A stretch of DNA of 64,000 nt, from the NCBI GenBank assembly GCA_009733575.1, contig ML769467.1, positions 62,001 through 126,000 of the forward strand, given 5' to 3'. Source of the DNA: Gymnopus androsaceus JB14 (lineage: Eukaryota; Basidiomycota; Agaricomycetes; Agaricales; Omphalotaceae). Shown here one piece after another: positions 1 to 12,724 of the stretch (positions are counted from its first letter, which is position 1; each line of letters starts with the position of its first letter). A model generated the notes under the pieces. It was not told where the DNA came from. It ran no database searches and saw only the letters and a program-made list of their open reading frames with translations. A program made the translations under genes and the position numbers.

Positions 1-2426
1 AGCTCACAAAAGACTTTATTTGCTTCTTTCCTCCGGACTCGGACTTGATGCGCTCCAAAAGAGATATAGCTGAACAGTGGTCAATTCCTGGGTCTAGACC
101 GATTTCGTTGAGTAGCAGGACGTTTGCTGCGATTGCGCTGTTATATGTGTGAGCAATGTAGTTAGTACTACGAATTAAGAACTCACCGATCATTCAACGC
201 CCTCATTTCAGGAGAAATATATGACGCCGTGACGAGATGTTTCCCTTCCTCAATGCAGAGCTCGGCGATGCGGACATGGAGCGATACGGGGAGGAGACTA
301 GAGAGTGAGAGTGAGAACAAGGCAGTTAGTTCAATCGACTGAAGAGACAAGAGTGCCAAAGAACACAAAAACACATACCTAATAACAACGTCAACTCCTC
401 TAATCATCTCCCTGACCTCTCCTCCTTCATTCCTCTGAGACTCATCTCCAACATCAACTTGTCGGAATTCAATACCCGACTCCGCCTTTGAATTTTCCAT
501 CTTATAACCCTGAGAGTGCGCCAAGGCTTCCAACTCCCCTCCATCGTTACTCGCTATGAGTAGGTCCACATCAGGCCGTCGACCCATAAATAGCACGGCA
601 GGCCCAGCGACCATTCCGGAGCCAAGGAGAAGAATTCGTTTTTTCGGAGTACGAGGGGTTGGCGGAATGAGAGATGAGGATGTAGGATTAGTAGCACTGC
701 CACTAGACATGGATCGTGTCTGTGAAACATGCTGCGAGTTGGACTCATATCCAGACACGAACCCAAAGCCAGGTTTACCAGCGGAGCTCGCATTCGCACT
801 AGCGTGCGCAAGCAATCCAGCCCTATACGCTTCGACCTTGCCCGCTAAACCTCCATCTTGGACACTAGCGAATCTCCCAAAAAGTTGCCCAGAGGAAGCA
901 ATCGTCGCTCGATGGAGAGTATCCTCTACTTTCTGAGATACCAAGGCCGGCGAATTGACTGGAGACCGTGCCGACGTGGATATGGGTTCCAAATACCTCC
1001 TAATGAGGCCTTCCAAGTACCCCAACCCAACCAAGCCCTGTGAAAAATGCGTGGACGCGTCAAGGGGAAGGGAAGCAGGGAGGATATCGACGGATTGAAT
1101 CCATAGCTCGTGGGTGTCGACCTTGAGCTTGTAATACGGTTCGCTCAACGTAGTCGCATGCGTGAGGAATTCAAGGCCACCCTATCAATTTTGGTTAGAG
1201 CGAAAAGAAGGAAGAAAGGAAACACTCTACATAAGGATCACAACTAATATCACCTACAACGCCGAATCTCCCTAATCCCATCTGCCGTACCTTTTCTACG
1301 CCAGCTCTCAGCCCCTTATCACTCATCAACCTGGGGAACCCGGGTGCCCACCCAGCTCCGTTGAGAAGGAGGGTGAGGTACGGTGCGATGAGAGTAGGGA
1401 ATGCAGAGTCGTAGGAGGAGGGATTGGCGTAGTAGTGGCTACGGGAGAAAGATTGAGACTTTGGTTCGTCGATCCTCATGAGGTATTCTCCGGGCAATGG
1501 ATTAACCACATATACTTTCTTCAAACTTGCTTCGCCTCCTCTGAAGGTCCGTCGTAGAACGAGATCCTCGAGTTCGTCGACGCGAACCATTTCGACAGGA
1601 AGTTCGTCAAGCATAGATAAGCAACCGCACGCGACGTTCCCTGAGCTGTGAGGCAAGGTTAGATAGGTCGTATAAAGAATCTAGATACTCACCCCGTAAC
1701 GCCAATAATACACGGTCCCATTTGTTCACCGGTACCAAATTTCTGTATCCTTTCACCAACACTCCTCAAAGCTTTCCGTAACTCTTGCAAGCCCGGCATA
1801 CTCTGAGGCAGCGGCGTGTACAAAAACGGTGTCGCCATGCCAAATTTCTCTAGGTGATACTGACCCAGGGTGTGAAGGGAAAGCAAGGTCCCAGCGAGGC
1901 CGGCGTGAAAACCAAAAGCAAGAGTCCGTTTGCCTTGATCGTCAGTGAGGAGTTCATAGTCAATTAGAGTTGGGAGAAGGGTGTTATCAGGTTTGGATGA
2001 TAAGAACTTGTCGAGTAAAGGCATATTATACTCCTGGCCCTTTGCAGTATGGGAGAACATCATATATGTTCGAGGGCGCATTATACCATGCAATGGGACT
2101 GGATCAACCAATATTTCTTCCACTCTGGGCTCTTTGATACCCAGGATAATATGTGCCTTACTCAGGTCCGAGTCAATCGTCGCTCCCATTTCGACGTATT
2201 CAGCGTCGGTAAATATACGACGAGAGCAGGGTTGGACATGGAATTCGACCTGGCCGCTCTCTACGAGATTGCGGATACTTTGCGGCGTCAGTGGAACACG
2301 ACGTTCCCAGATACGAGAAGGGTCTTCCCGCCGAAGTCCAATAACTAAAGGCGTGGCCACTGTAGCAATATTGCGTCCAATGCCACGTAGAGAGGAACGA
2401 CGCGCCAAACGTATGATGGACGTCAT
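1..2426 (-). CDS. Fused lysine-ketoglutarate reductase / saccharopine dehydrogenase (AASS-like), 3' end cut by window edge
   Basis: Exons read as 2426-1693, 1645-1231, 1181-379, 297-187 and 137 to beyond base 1; phases agree at every junction. The N-terminal half is the lysine-ketoglutarate reductase domain (residues about 25-400), with the nucleotide-binding stretch GVTGSGNVACG spanning the first intron. After a linker follows the saccharopine dehydrogenase domain, with the Rossmann motif [11 protein letters not shown], then [13 protein letters not shown] and [12 protein letters not shown], all hallmarks of that family. The family joins lysine to 2-oxoglutarate as saccharopine and oxidises it to glutamate and aminoadipate semialdehyde; the animal and plant fused form is catabolic. 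The start matches family length, and its basic residues ([15 protein letters not shown]) suggest a mitochondrial presequence. The C-terminus lies outside the window. Confidence 0.9.
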
Positions 2427-3203
2427 GGAGGCTGCTTGTTAGCCTTGGAAGATTGAGAGCAGGGTAATATTCGTGAGAGGGATGGCAGAGCCAGCTCGTC
2501 CAGGATGTGGTTGAGGGATAAGATCCGACCGACGTCAAAGGACGTCAATACAACCTGTCGTCACGGACGCGCCCGACGTCACATCATGTCACATTCTCTC
2601 CAGTAGACTAGGTGAAAGGTACAACTCCACGAACTTTGGGAACCGAACAGTTAGAACTTCGTGTGGTTCTCTACGAACCTAGCTTGGTGACTACCACCAG
2701 GTACAGGTAAGTATACCGCAGTTTGGATCGCAGAAGGGGAGGCTCAGGCCGCTGTCTATTCATTGAAAACCCTCAACGTAGCCTGTAGGCTTTGCGAGGC
2801 CCTTGTATGTACAGCAGCATGCAGCTTGGGCTATATCTCCAGCTTCATCGCTTTCCAAATACAAAAGTATGATGCTGAATGCACTCTACATAATAGAGGA
2901 ATCGAAATGGGGAGCTAGACCAGCTCCTGCGCTGCACCTCTCCTGTTATCACAGCTTATGACGTCGCGCGCGCACTACGACGCAAAAATCTGCCGCAAAA
3001 TTCCATTCAGCAGTCAAAACTTCAGTCACAACTTTGCTTCACACAAAATGGGGGGTGGACGACCGCGGGGCAGGTCAATAAAGCACTGCTGCGCGTCGAG
3101 CGGCGACAATGTATTTTGAAAAGGATTCTACACCATAAGCAACATAATCATATCCGTACGATGTGAAGCCTTCAGAAACTGTGACCATACAAAAAGTGGC
3201 AGA
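2427..3203. other. Intergenic: promoter side of the AASS-like gene, 3' side of RPS14
   Basis: No ORF with family features is seen. The stretch holds the 5' flank of the minus-strand AASS-like gene and the 3' flank of the minus-strand RPS14 gene. Several ACGTC words cluster at 2530-2585, but no defined regulatory site can be named. Confidence 0.5.
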
Positions 3204-3974
3204 TCACAGACGACGACCACGACGACCACCCTAGATGAGAAATCAGAAATCATTCTCGCCAACGAAAAAACAAAAACGCACCTTGCGACGGGTAGAGTCA
3301 GTGGGGACGGGAGTAACATCCTCGATTCTGCCGATACGCATGCCGGCACGAGCGAGGGCACGAAGGGCACTCTGTGCACCAGGACCAGGAGTCTTGGTTC
3401 CTGTTCCTCCAGTGGCACGGATCTTGACATGGAGAGCGGTAATGCCGACTTCCTTGCAGCGAGTAGCGACGTCTTGCGCAGCCAACATCGCAGCGTAAGG
3501 AGATGATTCGTCACGATCGGCTTTGACTTTCATTCCGCCTACAAAAGAACAAAATCAGGATACAATACACACAACAAGGCATAACGGTACACGCACCCGT
3601 AATACGAGAAATGGTTTCCTTGCCCGAAAGATCAGTGACGTGGACAAAGGTATCATTGAACGAGGCGAAGATCCTGGCGACACCGAACACGAGCTCTCCT
3701 TCCGCGACTTGGGGACCGAGCGAGACGGTGTTTTCTTCCTTTTGAACTTTGACTTTTTTGGGGGCCTAAAATAAAGATTTCGTGTTAATATCGGGAAAGC
3801 GCTCAAACGATAGCGACAAGGTCAAGATGTAAAAATTCTTTCCAGCAAAAGTCATCCACGCCTAGCGAACGCAATCCACCGATTTAAACCTCTTAACCCA
3901 GTCAAATCTTCCAAAACACCACCAGATCATCCACGAAGTTTCAACGTATAGTTCAGAAGCTGAATATTCACCAT
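3204..3974 (-). CDS. RPS14: 40S ribosomal protein S14 (uS11)
   Basis: Four exons: 3974-3972 (the ATG alone), 3765-3597, 3538-3282 and 3230-3204, giving 151 residues, the usual eukaryotic uS11 length. The body contains [48 protein letters not shown] and [18 protein letters not shown], and the last exon codes the basic tail GGRRGRRL. The protein sits on the platform of the small ribosomal subunit next to the 3' end of 18S rRNA and is needed for its maturation. A first intron directly after the ATG is common in fungal ribosomal protein genes and supports this start. No defect is seen. Confidence 0.97.
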
Positions 3975-6737
3975 TTTTGTCGGTCTTGAAGAGGGAGAGA
4001 GCAGGAGTGAAAAAAGAACCTTGCTGGTCAAAAGATTCCAATGCTTTTTTGCCTGCCGCTGTCGTGGCACCTGGTTAGCCGCGCAGGCGCCTGTCATCTC
4101 GTTGAAGTTGAAACCGACTCAGAGTATCTCCTCAGCCTGGCCAACTACTACTAGACAAAAATTTTAAAGCTCTTGCCACAGAATTTCCTAGGTGGATTCA
4201 TGCGAATGGAGATATGTATATTTTCGTTCAGTCATTGACAGTCAAGTTCTCTTACATTGTAAAATATATATCTGCCAGATTTTAGCAATTCCCTGCCGTG
4301 TTGTAGTTTGGGATGTGCCGAGCTTGCTTCTGCTGAGTAGCTCGTTCCCTCAGTAAAATGGAGCGCATGAATCTCGCGATTGGGTAAGCACTGAAAATCA
4401 GATCCTCAACAGAATACTCTGGAGACGCCGCGAAGCATGAGGCTACTACGTAGCATCTCTTATAAGTTTGGACTCTGTTGGATATTATTGGGACATGAGA
4501 CCTTTTTTTCTTCAATGGCGGCGATCTCCAGCTGCGAGATATCTCCAATGCGTCCTCACGCGCACGCTCCGACATTTATTCTCAGATACACGCAGTAGAT
4601 TTTACGGGTTTGTCTTCCTTCTATTTACTTATCTGGTACCATTAATCACTATGGGGGTTCTAGTCTACTCTTAGCTACTTGAATCGGTAAGACTATTCAA
4701 AAATTCCTATAAGTCGTTGGGTGATAGATGCCAGTGACTTGGGTTCGGTCACTATGCTTGTTCCTCGGCATGCTGACTGTAACAATACTTGCTACGATTG
4801 ATAGATTATGCTGCGCATACGCAAGCACATGCAGTTTCTATTATCATTCTAACTTACGACGCTTTTTCTCCCTAGTCGGAATTGAAGCTATCGGTGGGTT
4901 TTCACTACGGTTTTCGCGTGGGTCAAATTTTGGAGGAAGGTGACTTGATTCATTTAGAGCGGACTCCATGGATTTTATTGAATTCAGAGATGTCAATCCC
5001 AAGCTCGAGGACCGCATTTGAATGGTCATGGTGCCCTTCGAGTTTTCTCCACCGAGCAGGATCAGCGCTTTGAGAACTTGTTAGAAAATCGTTACCAGCG
5101 TAGAGACAATCTACGGTCGATCTATCATTATCATAATAGAATAGATCAGTTGTCTATCATGGCGATCTCGGAATGCAGGGAGAGCTTTGCGGTGTAACGG
5201 TGCAATCCTAGTAGCGATCTCCGTAAAGAAGTATGTAAGTAGATAGAGTCATATGCACCAGTTAACCTGGGCGGCTCTAGCTACTAATAAATGCTTATCG
5301 CAAATATGCAACCGCGATAGTTAGGAGACACTGAGACTTCTCGTTTGAGATATACATATTACAGTATGTACATGACAGAAACTAGATTGAAACGCACCAG
5401 AACACTGACATTCTGTTTATAGACCCCTGTCGTTCAGCGCTTAATATCCCCTTGCAGCTGCAATTTCACCGAGACCACATACACCCATTTCTGTCGGCGC
5501 CCGGCTCAAATTCTGTCGGCACTCGGCTCAAAATTATGTGAAGCACTTTTTGGCAAGAGCAAAATCAAACCTGAGCGCTCTTGTGTACGTATGTGCAGCT
5601 GAGGTATTCTTCCCCACTTTGACATGTGAAGACGCGATTATATTTTCCAAATCCGCAAATAGCGTATATATGGAGTGCATTAATGCCTATTTACTTTGGC
5701 GCATTTACAATGTAGTCATACGTATTGCTACTCTCTACGACCTCTCCGCAAGTTCATGGACAGTGTATGTAGAAGGTTGACAGTGGGTACTCCAACCCCT
5801 TAATTGGATATCAATATTCCGAATAGGACGTAGTATTAAGTACCCCATTCTGCAGGCTCGTTACCATTTATTTATGAATGCCCCTTGATCCGTTGATGCA
5901 TCTCACTACTTGGTCTTGGGCTTTTGACTTAGCCTATCTAGCCTCAAGCCTCAAGTGCCTTTACGAGCCTTATTTGAGAGCACATGCAGCATTGAACGGA
6001 GCATTCCTTGCAGGAATTTGCGAATTAACATCACTGATATACGAGCCGCAAGTTCTGGATTATGATGGAGACCGTGCATAACGGAGGATCAGGAACGACG
6101 AATTATTCTGTGAATACGAGCGCCATCAATAACATTCAAAATATATAGGCGACGCACAGCATAAGGGAGACTCGGTGAGGCAATATGTACAGAAAGATCT
6201 AGAAAAGATGCGAACCGTACTAAACAGCCGCGGCGCCGCCGTCATCGTGCGACGGTCATGCAATGAAACAAACTTCTTGTAGATATGTTGTATACCCCCG
6301 ACCGAGTAAAACGACTAGTATATGCTTAATGTACAGCCTTTGCAGATTCTTGGCCTCCGTCCGGTGGAAGATAAGGTCAGAGAGAAGAAATCTTAACGTC
6401 TTGAGGAATCGGAGGATTGTGAAAAGCCTAGTCCGAGAAGCTGCTTACACTAAAATTACGAACTTTGAATAGCACACGAATTCTGAATAGCAGAGCTCAT
6501 TGGTCAGTCATTGTACAATCCGCGATGGCCATCGCACCGCGTCAAAGCTGTTTTCAATGGAAACCTTTGTAAAAGGCTTGGTCAGTTCGGTCGATGGATG
6601 GACACGTGTTTACCATCATGATTTTCCCCCAAAACAGGAAGTGTCTGGACAGATGCGCGCCAATCTTCTATATAACATCAACTGGTTCGTTCCGACCATG
6701 GTTGAAACACTCACAAATCAGCTCCTCCGTAGACAAA
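3975..6737. other. Long intergenic stretch without a recognisable gene
   Basis: About 2.8 kb. The first 100-200 bp should hold the RPS14 promoter. Short ORFs at 4282-4575, 5538-5780 and 5878-6081 have no domain, no splice-consistent extension and no recognisable residues. A short direct repeat TCTGTCGGC-NNN-CGGCTCAAA occurs twice around 5491-5533. The end should hold the promoter of the Zn2Cys6 regulator. Confidence 0.5.
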
Positions 6738-8958
6738 ATGCCTTCAGGATCCTCTCCTACTCCCAAAAAATTTGTCTTCAAGGAGCCCTCTAAACAACTA
6801 CGAAGAGGAAAAGCGTGTTTGAATTGCAGGTAAGCTTTTTCTTTTTCCTTTGTTCTCTATATTCACGGTGAATCTACCAGATTTCACAAAATAGTAAGCA
6901 TAAATTGGACTCAAAGTGCATCGTATTCACAATCAATCTCATATTAGAAATGCAACGGCGTTAGACCAATTTGCGGGTCATGTACGCGTCGCGACGAAGA
7001 GTGCGAGTACACTGGCGAACCCTCCAGGATGAAAGAGCTGGAGCAGAGAGTTACTCGTCTCAAAGCGCGCGTTCGGGAACTAGAAAGCCCCGAAAGGACC
7101 GGAAGTGCCGTGGACTCTTACTTTACTACGGATGCAGAGGGTTTGTTCTCGGTACCGGGGCCGCCAACTCGTTCCAACTCTGGTAAGTATAGTGTCAAGC
7201 TTCCTATTGGACATTCACATATGCTGCACACGATATATAGATCACTCCAGCACTTCTCGCTCTACTAGTTATGACCCGTTACTTGGCTTTCCAGTAAGTT
7301 ATTACAAGGACCGATTGCCAACAGAAGCGGGGCTTATTTTTGACTTTCTTCATATTAGGAGCCTTCGATATCTATTATCACCATGCTGTAAGTGCTAATT
7401 CCGAGCAACAAACAATCTATCTTACACATAACAGGTTAAACAACTTCCTTCCTTCCGCCGCACAATTTGGATTCTTCCTGCACATTGAGCGCTTCAAATC
7501 CGCCGCGCTACTTAAGGCTCCCTTTGGGGACACCTCAAGGCCGTCTGCTGCCCTACTCAACACAATTTATCTATGGGGGGCCCACCTCTCTCCGGTCGAT
7601 GCCCTTCGTTCAAACGAGTCTGTTTTCCTTAACCGAGCCCTTCAGCAAGTCTCTGTCGAGATTCCCAGTGCTATTCATTCCACTGCCCAAATCATGCACA
7701 CGATCCAGGCTGAAGTTCTACTCTCCACGTATTTCTTCCGCAAAAATCAACTTCTAGAAGCCGAGTTCCATCTCAACGGAGCGGTTTCGCTTTCACAGTC
7801 CGCAGGCCTACACCACATCCGGTCTGATAGAGTTTTTTCATCGCCGGTGGTGAGCGTTCTCATGGAGACTGAAATATATCTCCCTCCACCGCAGGATGTG
7901 ATAGAAGAAGGCGAACGTATCAACGGTTTCTGGGCGGTATTTTGTCTTCATAGACTCCTTTCAATCACCCTGGGGAACTCCTCAAACTGTTTCGCTAGGC
8001 TCGATAATCCTTGCGTGGAGGTCGATACTCCTTGGCCATGCGAATACGAATTTGTGAGAATTATACTATATTTTTCTTGGTCCAATTGCTAACCCGGCTG
8101 CGCGTACAGGGCTTATACGACGATGGAATGTTTGGTCATTCGACGATAGACCAATTCATTCGAGATCTGGGCTCGCATGCACAAACTGAACCTGCTTTCG
8201 ATTTGAGTTCCTACGCCAAAGCCGTAGTGCTGCTATATTTTGTGACTGGAATGACCGATAAATTCAAGCGCGGTAAGTTTGTTTATTTTATTCTGATATG
8301 CTTAGAGATATTTATGGCTCCTTAGGTCTCGACTCGGATGCTTATACAACTTTCCAGAACGACTGTGTCTGGTTTGAAGGTCTTATCACTCGTTTTCACG
8401 CCTCGCTTGCTCCTTCCGATGGAAGCTTAGTAAAGTCTTCCTTCCTTCCTTCCTCCCCTGGGCATTCTTTTGTTCACCCATCTTCATCCAATCCCGTCCT
8501 CACCCATCTCTTGGTATCCTGCGCTTACATGCAGGTGCAGAAGATCCTGGCGTCCTGCGGGGTTGCCGATGCGTTGCAGCGCTGTATTAGCACAGCTCGG
8601 TGTATCATAGATACTCTTAGTGGGATGAACCAACTGGGCTCACCCCACCTGCATCCAATTTCGGGTACACTTTGCGCCATGGCCTGCAGCGTATTTGGCG
8701 ATGAGCTAGCGGGGATGGAAGTGCTCGGCGATTGGGACCTAAATGACCTAGGAATCATCAATACGTCCAGTCAAGTTGATCGTGATGTTTTACTGCAAGG
8801 CTTAGAAGCGGGAATGGCTACAATGTCAGTGCTGCAGATGGACAGTCCTCTGATGAGTAAGTCTTCAACTTTTCATATCACCGAACTTTCTTGACTGACT
8901 TGCGCAAATAATAGAATATCAGATGATCAAGCTACAGAACTCTTACCCTTTCATATGA
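6738..8958 (+). CDS. Zn2Cys6 fungal-type transcription factor
   Basis: Starts at ATG 6738; exon 1 ends at 6829 and codes the first cysteine pair (KACLNC). The remaining cysteines follow from about 6950 (KCNGVRPICGSCTRRDEEC), together a C-X2-C-X6-C-X6-C-X2-C-X6-C binuclear zinc cluster. The small exon between 6890 and 6950 cannot be placed surely. A coiled coil follows (MKELEQRVTRLKARVRELE), as in dimeric regulators of this class. Later exons are about 7241-7293, 7359-7387, 7435-8053, 8110-8272, 8326-8856 and 8915-8958. They code a helical fungal-specific middle-homology region of roughly 450 residues. It should be a nuclear, sequence-specific regulator; its targets cannot be read from the neighbours. 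About 590 residues in all. Confidence 0.85.
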
Positions 8959-9366
8959 GATACGTAACTGTGCTACTGTACTTTCGTCGCTGTTTTGGTT
9001 TATAATACATAATACTCATTTTCTATATCCATTACCTAATTTATATAGAGCATTTTTATCTATCCTTTTGCGTCTACTGTATTATTACTTCATGTATACT
9101 GTTGTATCGATATCACATTTCTTCTCTAACATGGATTTCACTCGTTTGTAAACTTATCAAATATAGTAAGGGTGGGGGCGTCGGCAAGCCAGGCTTTACG
9201 GAGAAGACTCTAACAAACCCTTTCAAGCATCAAGAATGTCTTCGAGTACATAAATAGTTTACGGATCCGGACGAGGATGAGTAAGGGAAGTACCTATAGC
9301 AGGACCACCGATACTTAGTAATATCCCGATATCTTAACCTGAAGCTATCGGAGATCATCTGCGTAT
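8959..9366. other. Convergent intergenic stretch
   Basis: Lies between the 3' ends of the Zn2Cys6 gene and the RING gene. It is AT-rich near 8990-9150 and probably contains both polyadenylation regions. Nothing else is seen. Confidence 0.5.
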
Positions 9367-10533
9367 TCAATTATAGATATTCCTAACCGCTATTGGCCTC
9401 TGTAACAGTGGCTCATCCGCAATATTATCCTCGTCCAACCACGCATATGGAGCGGTACGACAAGTGAAATAGGCCGCGTTGTCCTCGCTATCAAAGTCAT
9501 CATCCTGCTCATAAATGGGAAACCTTGCGGGCTGTCGACCACTGTCAATGCGAACAGTCTCATCCCAGGTTGTGATCCAAGTGGGTTTTGTCGTGGTTAT
9601 CTGAACCAGTCGTGGCGGGCTTGGAAGGGGGTTAGCGATGGAAAGAGGGGCCTTGGGTAGGGGCAAAGGCCTCGGGGGTACTGTCTTCTTGATTTTGCCA
9701 CGATCGAGCAGTAACTGGCGTTTGTCGATCTCAGCACGAAGTTGAGTAATTTGTGCTTGGTGCTCTGCAACCTGGCTAGGGACAGAGTCAGCATGCTAGA
9801 GGGGCACTATCAAGAACATACCTGCGCAATGCTTGCTCCATGATCTCAGCTTCAGCTTGCTTCCGCGTGGCAGCCTGAGAATAGGATTTCTCCCATTCAC
9901 GAGCTGCTTTTTCAAGAGTCTTAATCTTCCTGCGGTCATGCATCCTCTTTTGTTTAAGCTGCTGATAATTTTCTAACGCATCTCGAGCTCTGCGAAGAGG
10001 GCTTTGCTTGATGAAAAGTTTGGAAGTTAGTTAATATTCTATAGAAATAGTACACTGCTCCACTCGCACCTCGTTAAATTCCCGTGCCCCTAGCCATGCA
10101 TCTACGCGAATGCGGAGACGCAAAATTTCTTCCTCTGTAGAATCGTAAGCCAAGACCAGGTGTTTTAGGAGGTCCATCTCCGAGTCTTCTTCTTTCTGGG
10201 CGTCACTAGCCTCACACTCGATATGAAGCTTGTGCACTTCACTGGGAAGGAATACTTTCCTACACATTGGGCATTTAGTAGGGAAGACTTGGTGTAGACA
10301 CCTTAGAAAGCATCGTTGATCGACTGAGGAAAAAATACAGATGCTAATAACGCTCACTGAGCACAGAAGACATGCCCTGAACAAACGTACATCAGACAGA
10401 ATTCTTCAATCAACAGCGTGAAATCAAGAAATCGCCTACCACAATCGATAACATGCGGCGTCCGAAGATAATTATCCCATTCATAGGGCTCGAGACAGAT
10501 ATCGCAAGTACTTCTCGGGTCAACGACCAACAT
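9367..10533 (-). CDS. RING-finger / coiled-coil protein, probable E3 ligase (copy 1)
   Basis: Five exons: 10533-10440, 10376-10358, 10301-10070, 10006-9822 and 9775-9367, 312 residues with consistent phases. The RING begins at residue 10 (CDIC) and runs through CGHVFCAQCLHQVF to CPMCRKVF, so all zinc ligands of a C3HC4-type finger are present; three exons build it. The next part is a charged helical region predicted as coiled coil (residues about 130-215). The C-terminus is proline-rich, then acidic (EQDDDFDSED). RING proteins of this type recruit E2 enzymes for ubiquitin transfer; the substrate is unknown. A paralogue with the same order of domains lies at 58.6 kb. An upstream ATG frame (to 10751) does not join the RING and was not used. 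Confidence 0.8.
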
Positions 10534-12724
10534 ATTAAAGGAAAGAGTCGAATCGAAGAACAGGGACCAAGAAATGCAGCCATTTCTTGAGATGTCCAGT
10601 AACTTGTACTTGTAGTCGAAGCCTTGAGGCAAGGAGCACTTGTACCACAAGGCTTCGGCACATGGCCGTCGGAGAAGATGTGCATGGTTTTGGGCGGCTT
10701 TTTAATACACATCACAAAGATCTCCACGCGTCTGTAGAAGTCGGTGAGCATTTATTACTATGGACGTGAAAAAAATCCGTACCGCGGCGCGCCTTTAAAA
10801 CTTGGCTAGTTTTCATTCTAGAAAATTTTCATTTCGTCCGGAGCAATACTAGTGCTCATGCTCCCAGAATGTCGACCTTGTGTTTGCGATACTTAAACGT
10901 GCTGGTCATTGTGTTTTACCTCCTCGTGCACTCCTTAGTTTATCGTGCCTTGCAGCAACTCTAAATTTAAGTCTACAGGATCTCAAAAATTTTCCTCCTG
11001 AAGGGGTAGAACTTTGAATGGTCACTCAGTATACTTAATACTTATCAGATAGGTTAGGTTGGAAGACTACGTGATTGATAACCCCTTTCAGAAGTTTTCT
11101 TGCTATACACAGCTTTGACCTCAACCGCAAGGGCCGGAGATCAGCGTAACTTTCCACCTATTTTATACAAGAGCTTCATTCCTGATGGAAATGCAGAGGA
11201 GCGAGCTGGCTATTGAAAGGTCGGAATGTGTATCGTATATTTAGCTTTCATACCCACGCCGCTCCGTTTACTTAAATAAGTATCATACATACATACTGCA
11301 GACAAATTTAAATACATCTGCGCTACCCACTTCAAGTTGCTATATGCTACAGGTATCGGGGGTATCGGGCGCTGAGGAAATAAGGACCTCAGTCGTGAAC
11401 CAATAGAGGATGTAACAGAAGATGTAATATACGTGTAGTCGCTCGGCGGACTCGCATGCCTAATATTATGGACGGTCAAAGTGCTCGATTCGCCGCTCGC
11501 TTCGAAAAATGCTGAATCAGTCACCAAAACCCACCTATTGATTCGGTACCGAATGTATCTGTCGAAGCAACTCCAAAGCAACCACTTGAATCGCTTGAAT
11601 GGTCTCATCGATTCACTGTCAGACTTGAGAATCAACTTGTGCAGTGATTGTGCGCGTTGACCGTACCTTATGTCCGAGAACCGCGTACACCTAAGCAAAG
11701 ATTGTCGTGTGAGGCCACGAAAAACGCACAGGATATTTAGCACCGTGAAAACACATTCTGAGATGGTAAGAAATCTTAGGGTAAATCAATGCGATATCGG
11801 TGCTCACAGCTAGACCCTAAGCTGATCCAGAGTGTCAGGCGCTCGAGTTAAACAGCCTTCCCCGTCGCTCTCCGATGTCACCAGAACGCCATAGAATTAT
11901 AGGAAGGAGATTTAGTCAGACTCAAACTTATAGAAGTTACTGGATATGTATGCATATTACCTGTTTGTAATGTAACTGCCAGTGTATGGTGTTATGGCAG
12001 CGGGTTAAGACTAACGAAGCATATCTGAATCACAACGCCCGCCGCGCGTGCAATAGCAGCCATGAGAGGTTTTCACTCATCGGTCTCAATATTTTTCCTC
12101 CAGTCGCCCCTTTAATCTCCCGGTCAACCATTAGTAAAAGGCAAGTTCTTGAAGCCAACGCTGACTGTTCCATAACTGCCATGCAACTAAGCACTTAGAT
12201 TGGTCCGAGCAGCCAGAGGAAAATCGTGTAATAAGCTTGTTTATGTAGAAAAAGTTGGGTTTCTCGAGCACGGACATTCTCGACGAAAGAAGGCGAGAAA
12301 AAGTGCGCAGCGAGGTACTTTGAAAGAGTATTTCATATGGCGAAGGAAAAGTTGACTGTGGTCTTCTTGAAAGATTCTTCGGAATTTGGATTGATTGGAC
12401 GCTCTAGCTGAATTAGTCCAAACTGAAGAGATTCGATGAATAAGTATATCTATATCTAGATACTATTGTCACTGTTCTCGAATCGGAACCGTTCAATCAC
12501 TTGTTGCTCTTTGTTGGCGTCGACAAAGTAGTGTTCTGCCAGTGCAGTAAATCCAGTACTTTCCTACCACTTTCAAAGAAAGGATCGATATTCAGTTCTG
12601 GCAGGAACAAATGCTGTAGTAATAATGCGGAAGCTGTTTTAGGGCTCGAAACTGAATTGAAAGACGAAGAACGAGTAGAAGTCAAAGCGTCAATCGAGCG
12701 CCTAACAGGCGCCCAAACTTCACC
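10534..12724. other. Intergenic stretch with one weak ORF (11210-11743, minus)
   Basis: Contains the divergent promoters of the RING gene (minus) and the SET gene (plus). The only sizeable ORF is 177 codons at 11743-11210 on the minus strand, opening with GTG and without ATG near its start; its sequence shows no recognisable domain. No other feature is supported. Confidence 0.4.

Noticed and set aside
3128..3514. Longer minus-strand ORF over RPS14
   Set aside because: Another frame of the RPS14 exon; the uS11 frame is unmistakable.
10410..10751. Upstream ATG frame as N-terminus of the first RING gene
   Set aside because: It is out of frame with the RING; ATG 10533 gives the same RING spacing as the paralogue.
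11210..11743. 177-codon minus-strand ORF as a gene
   Set aside because: Starts with GTG, no ATG in place, no recognisable family and no splice-supported extension.
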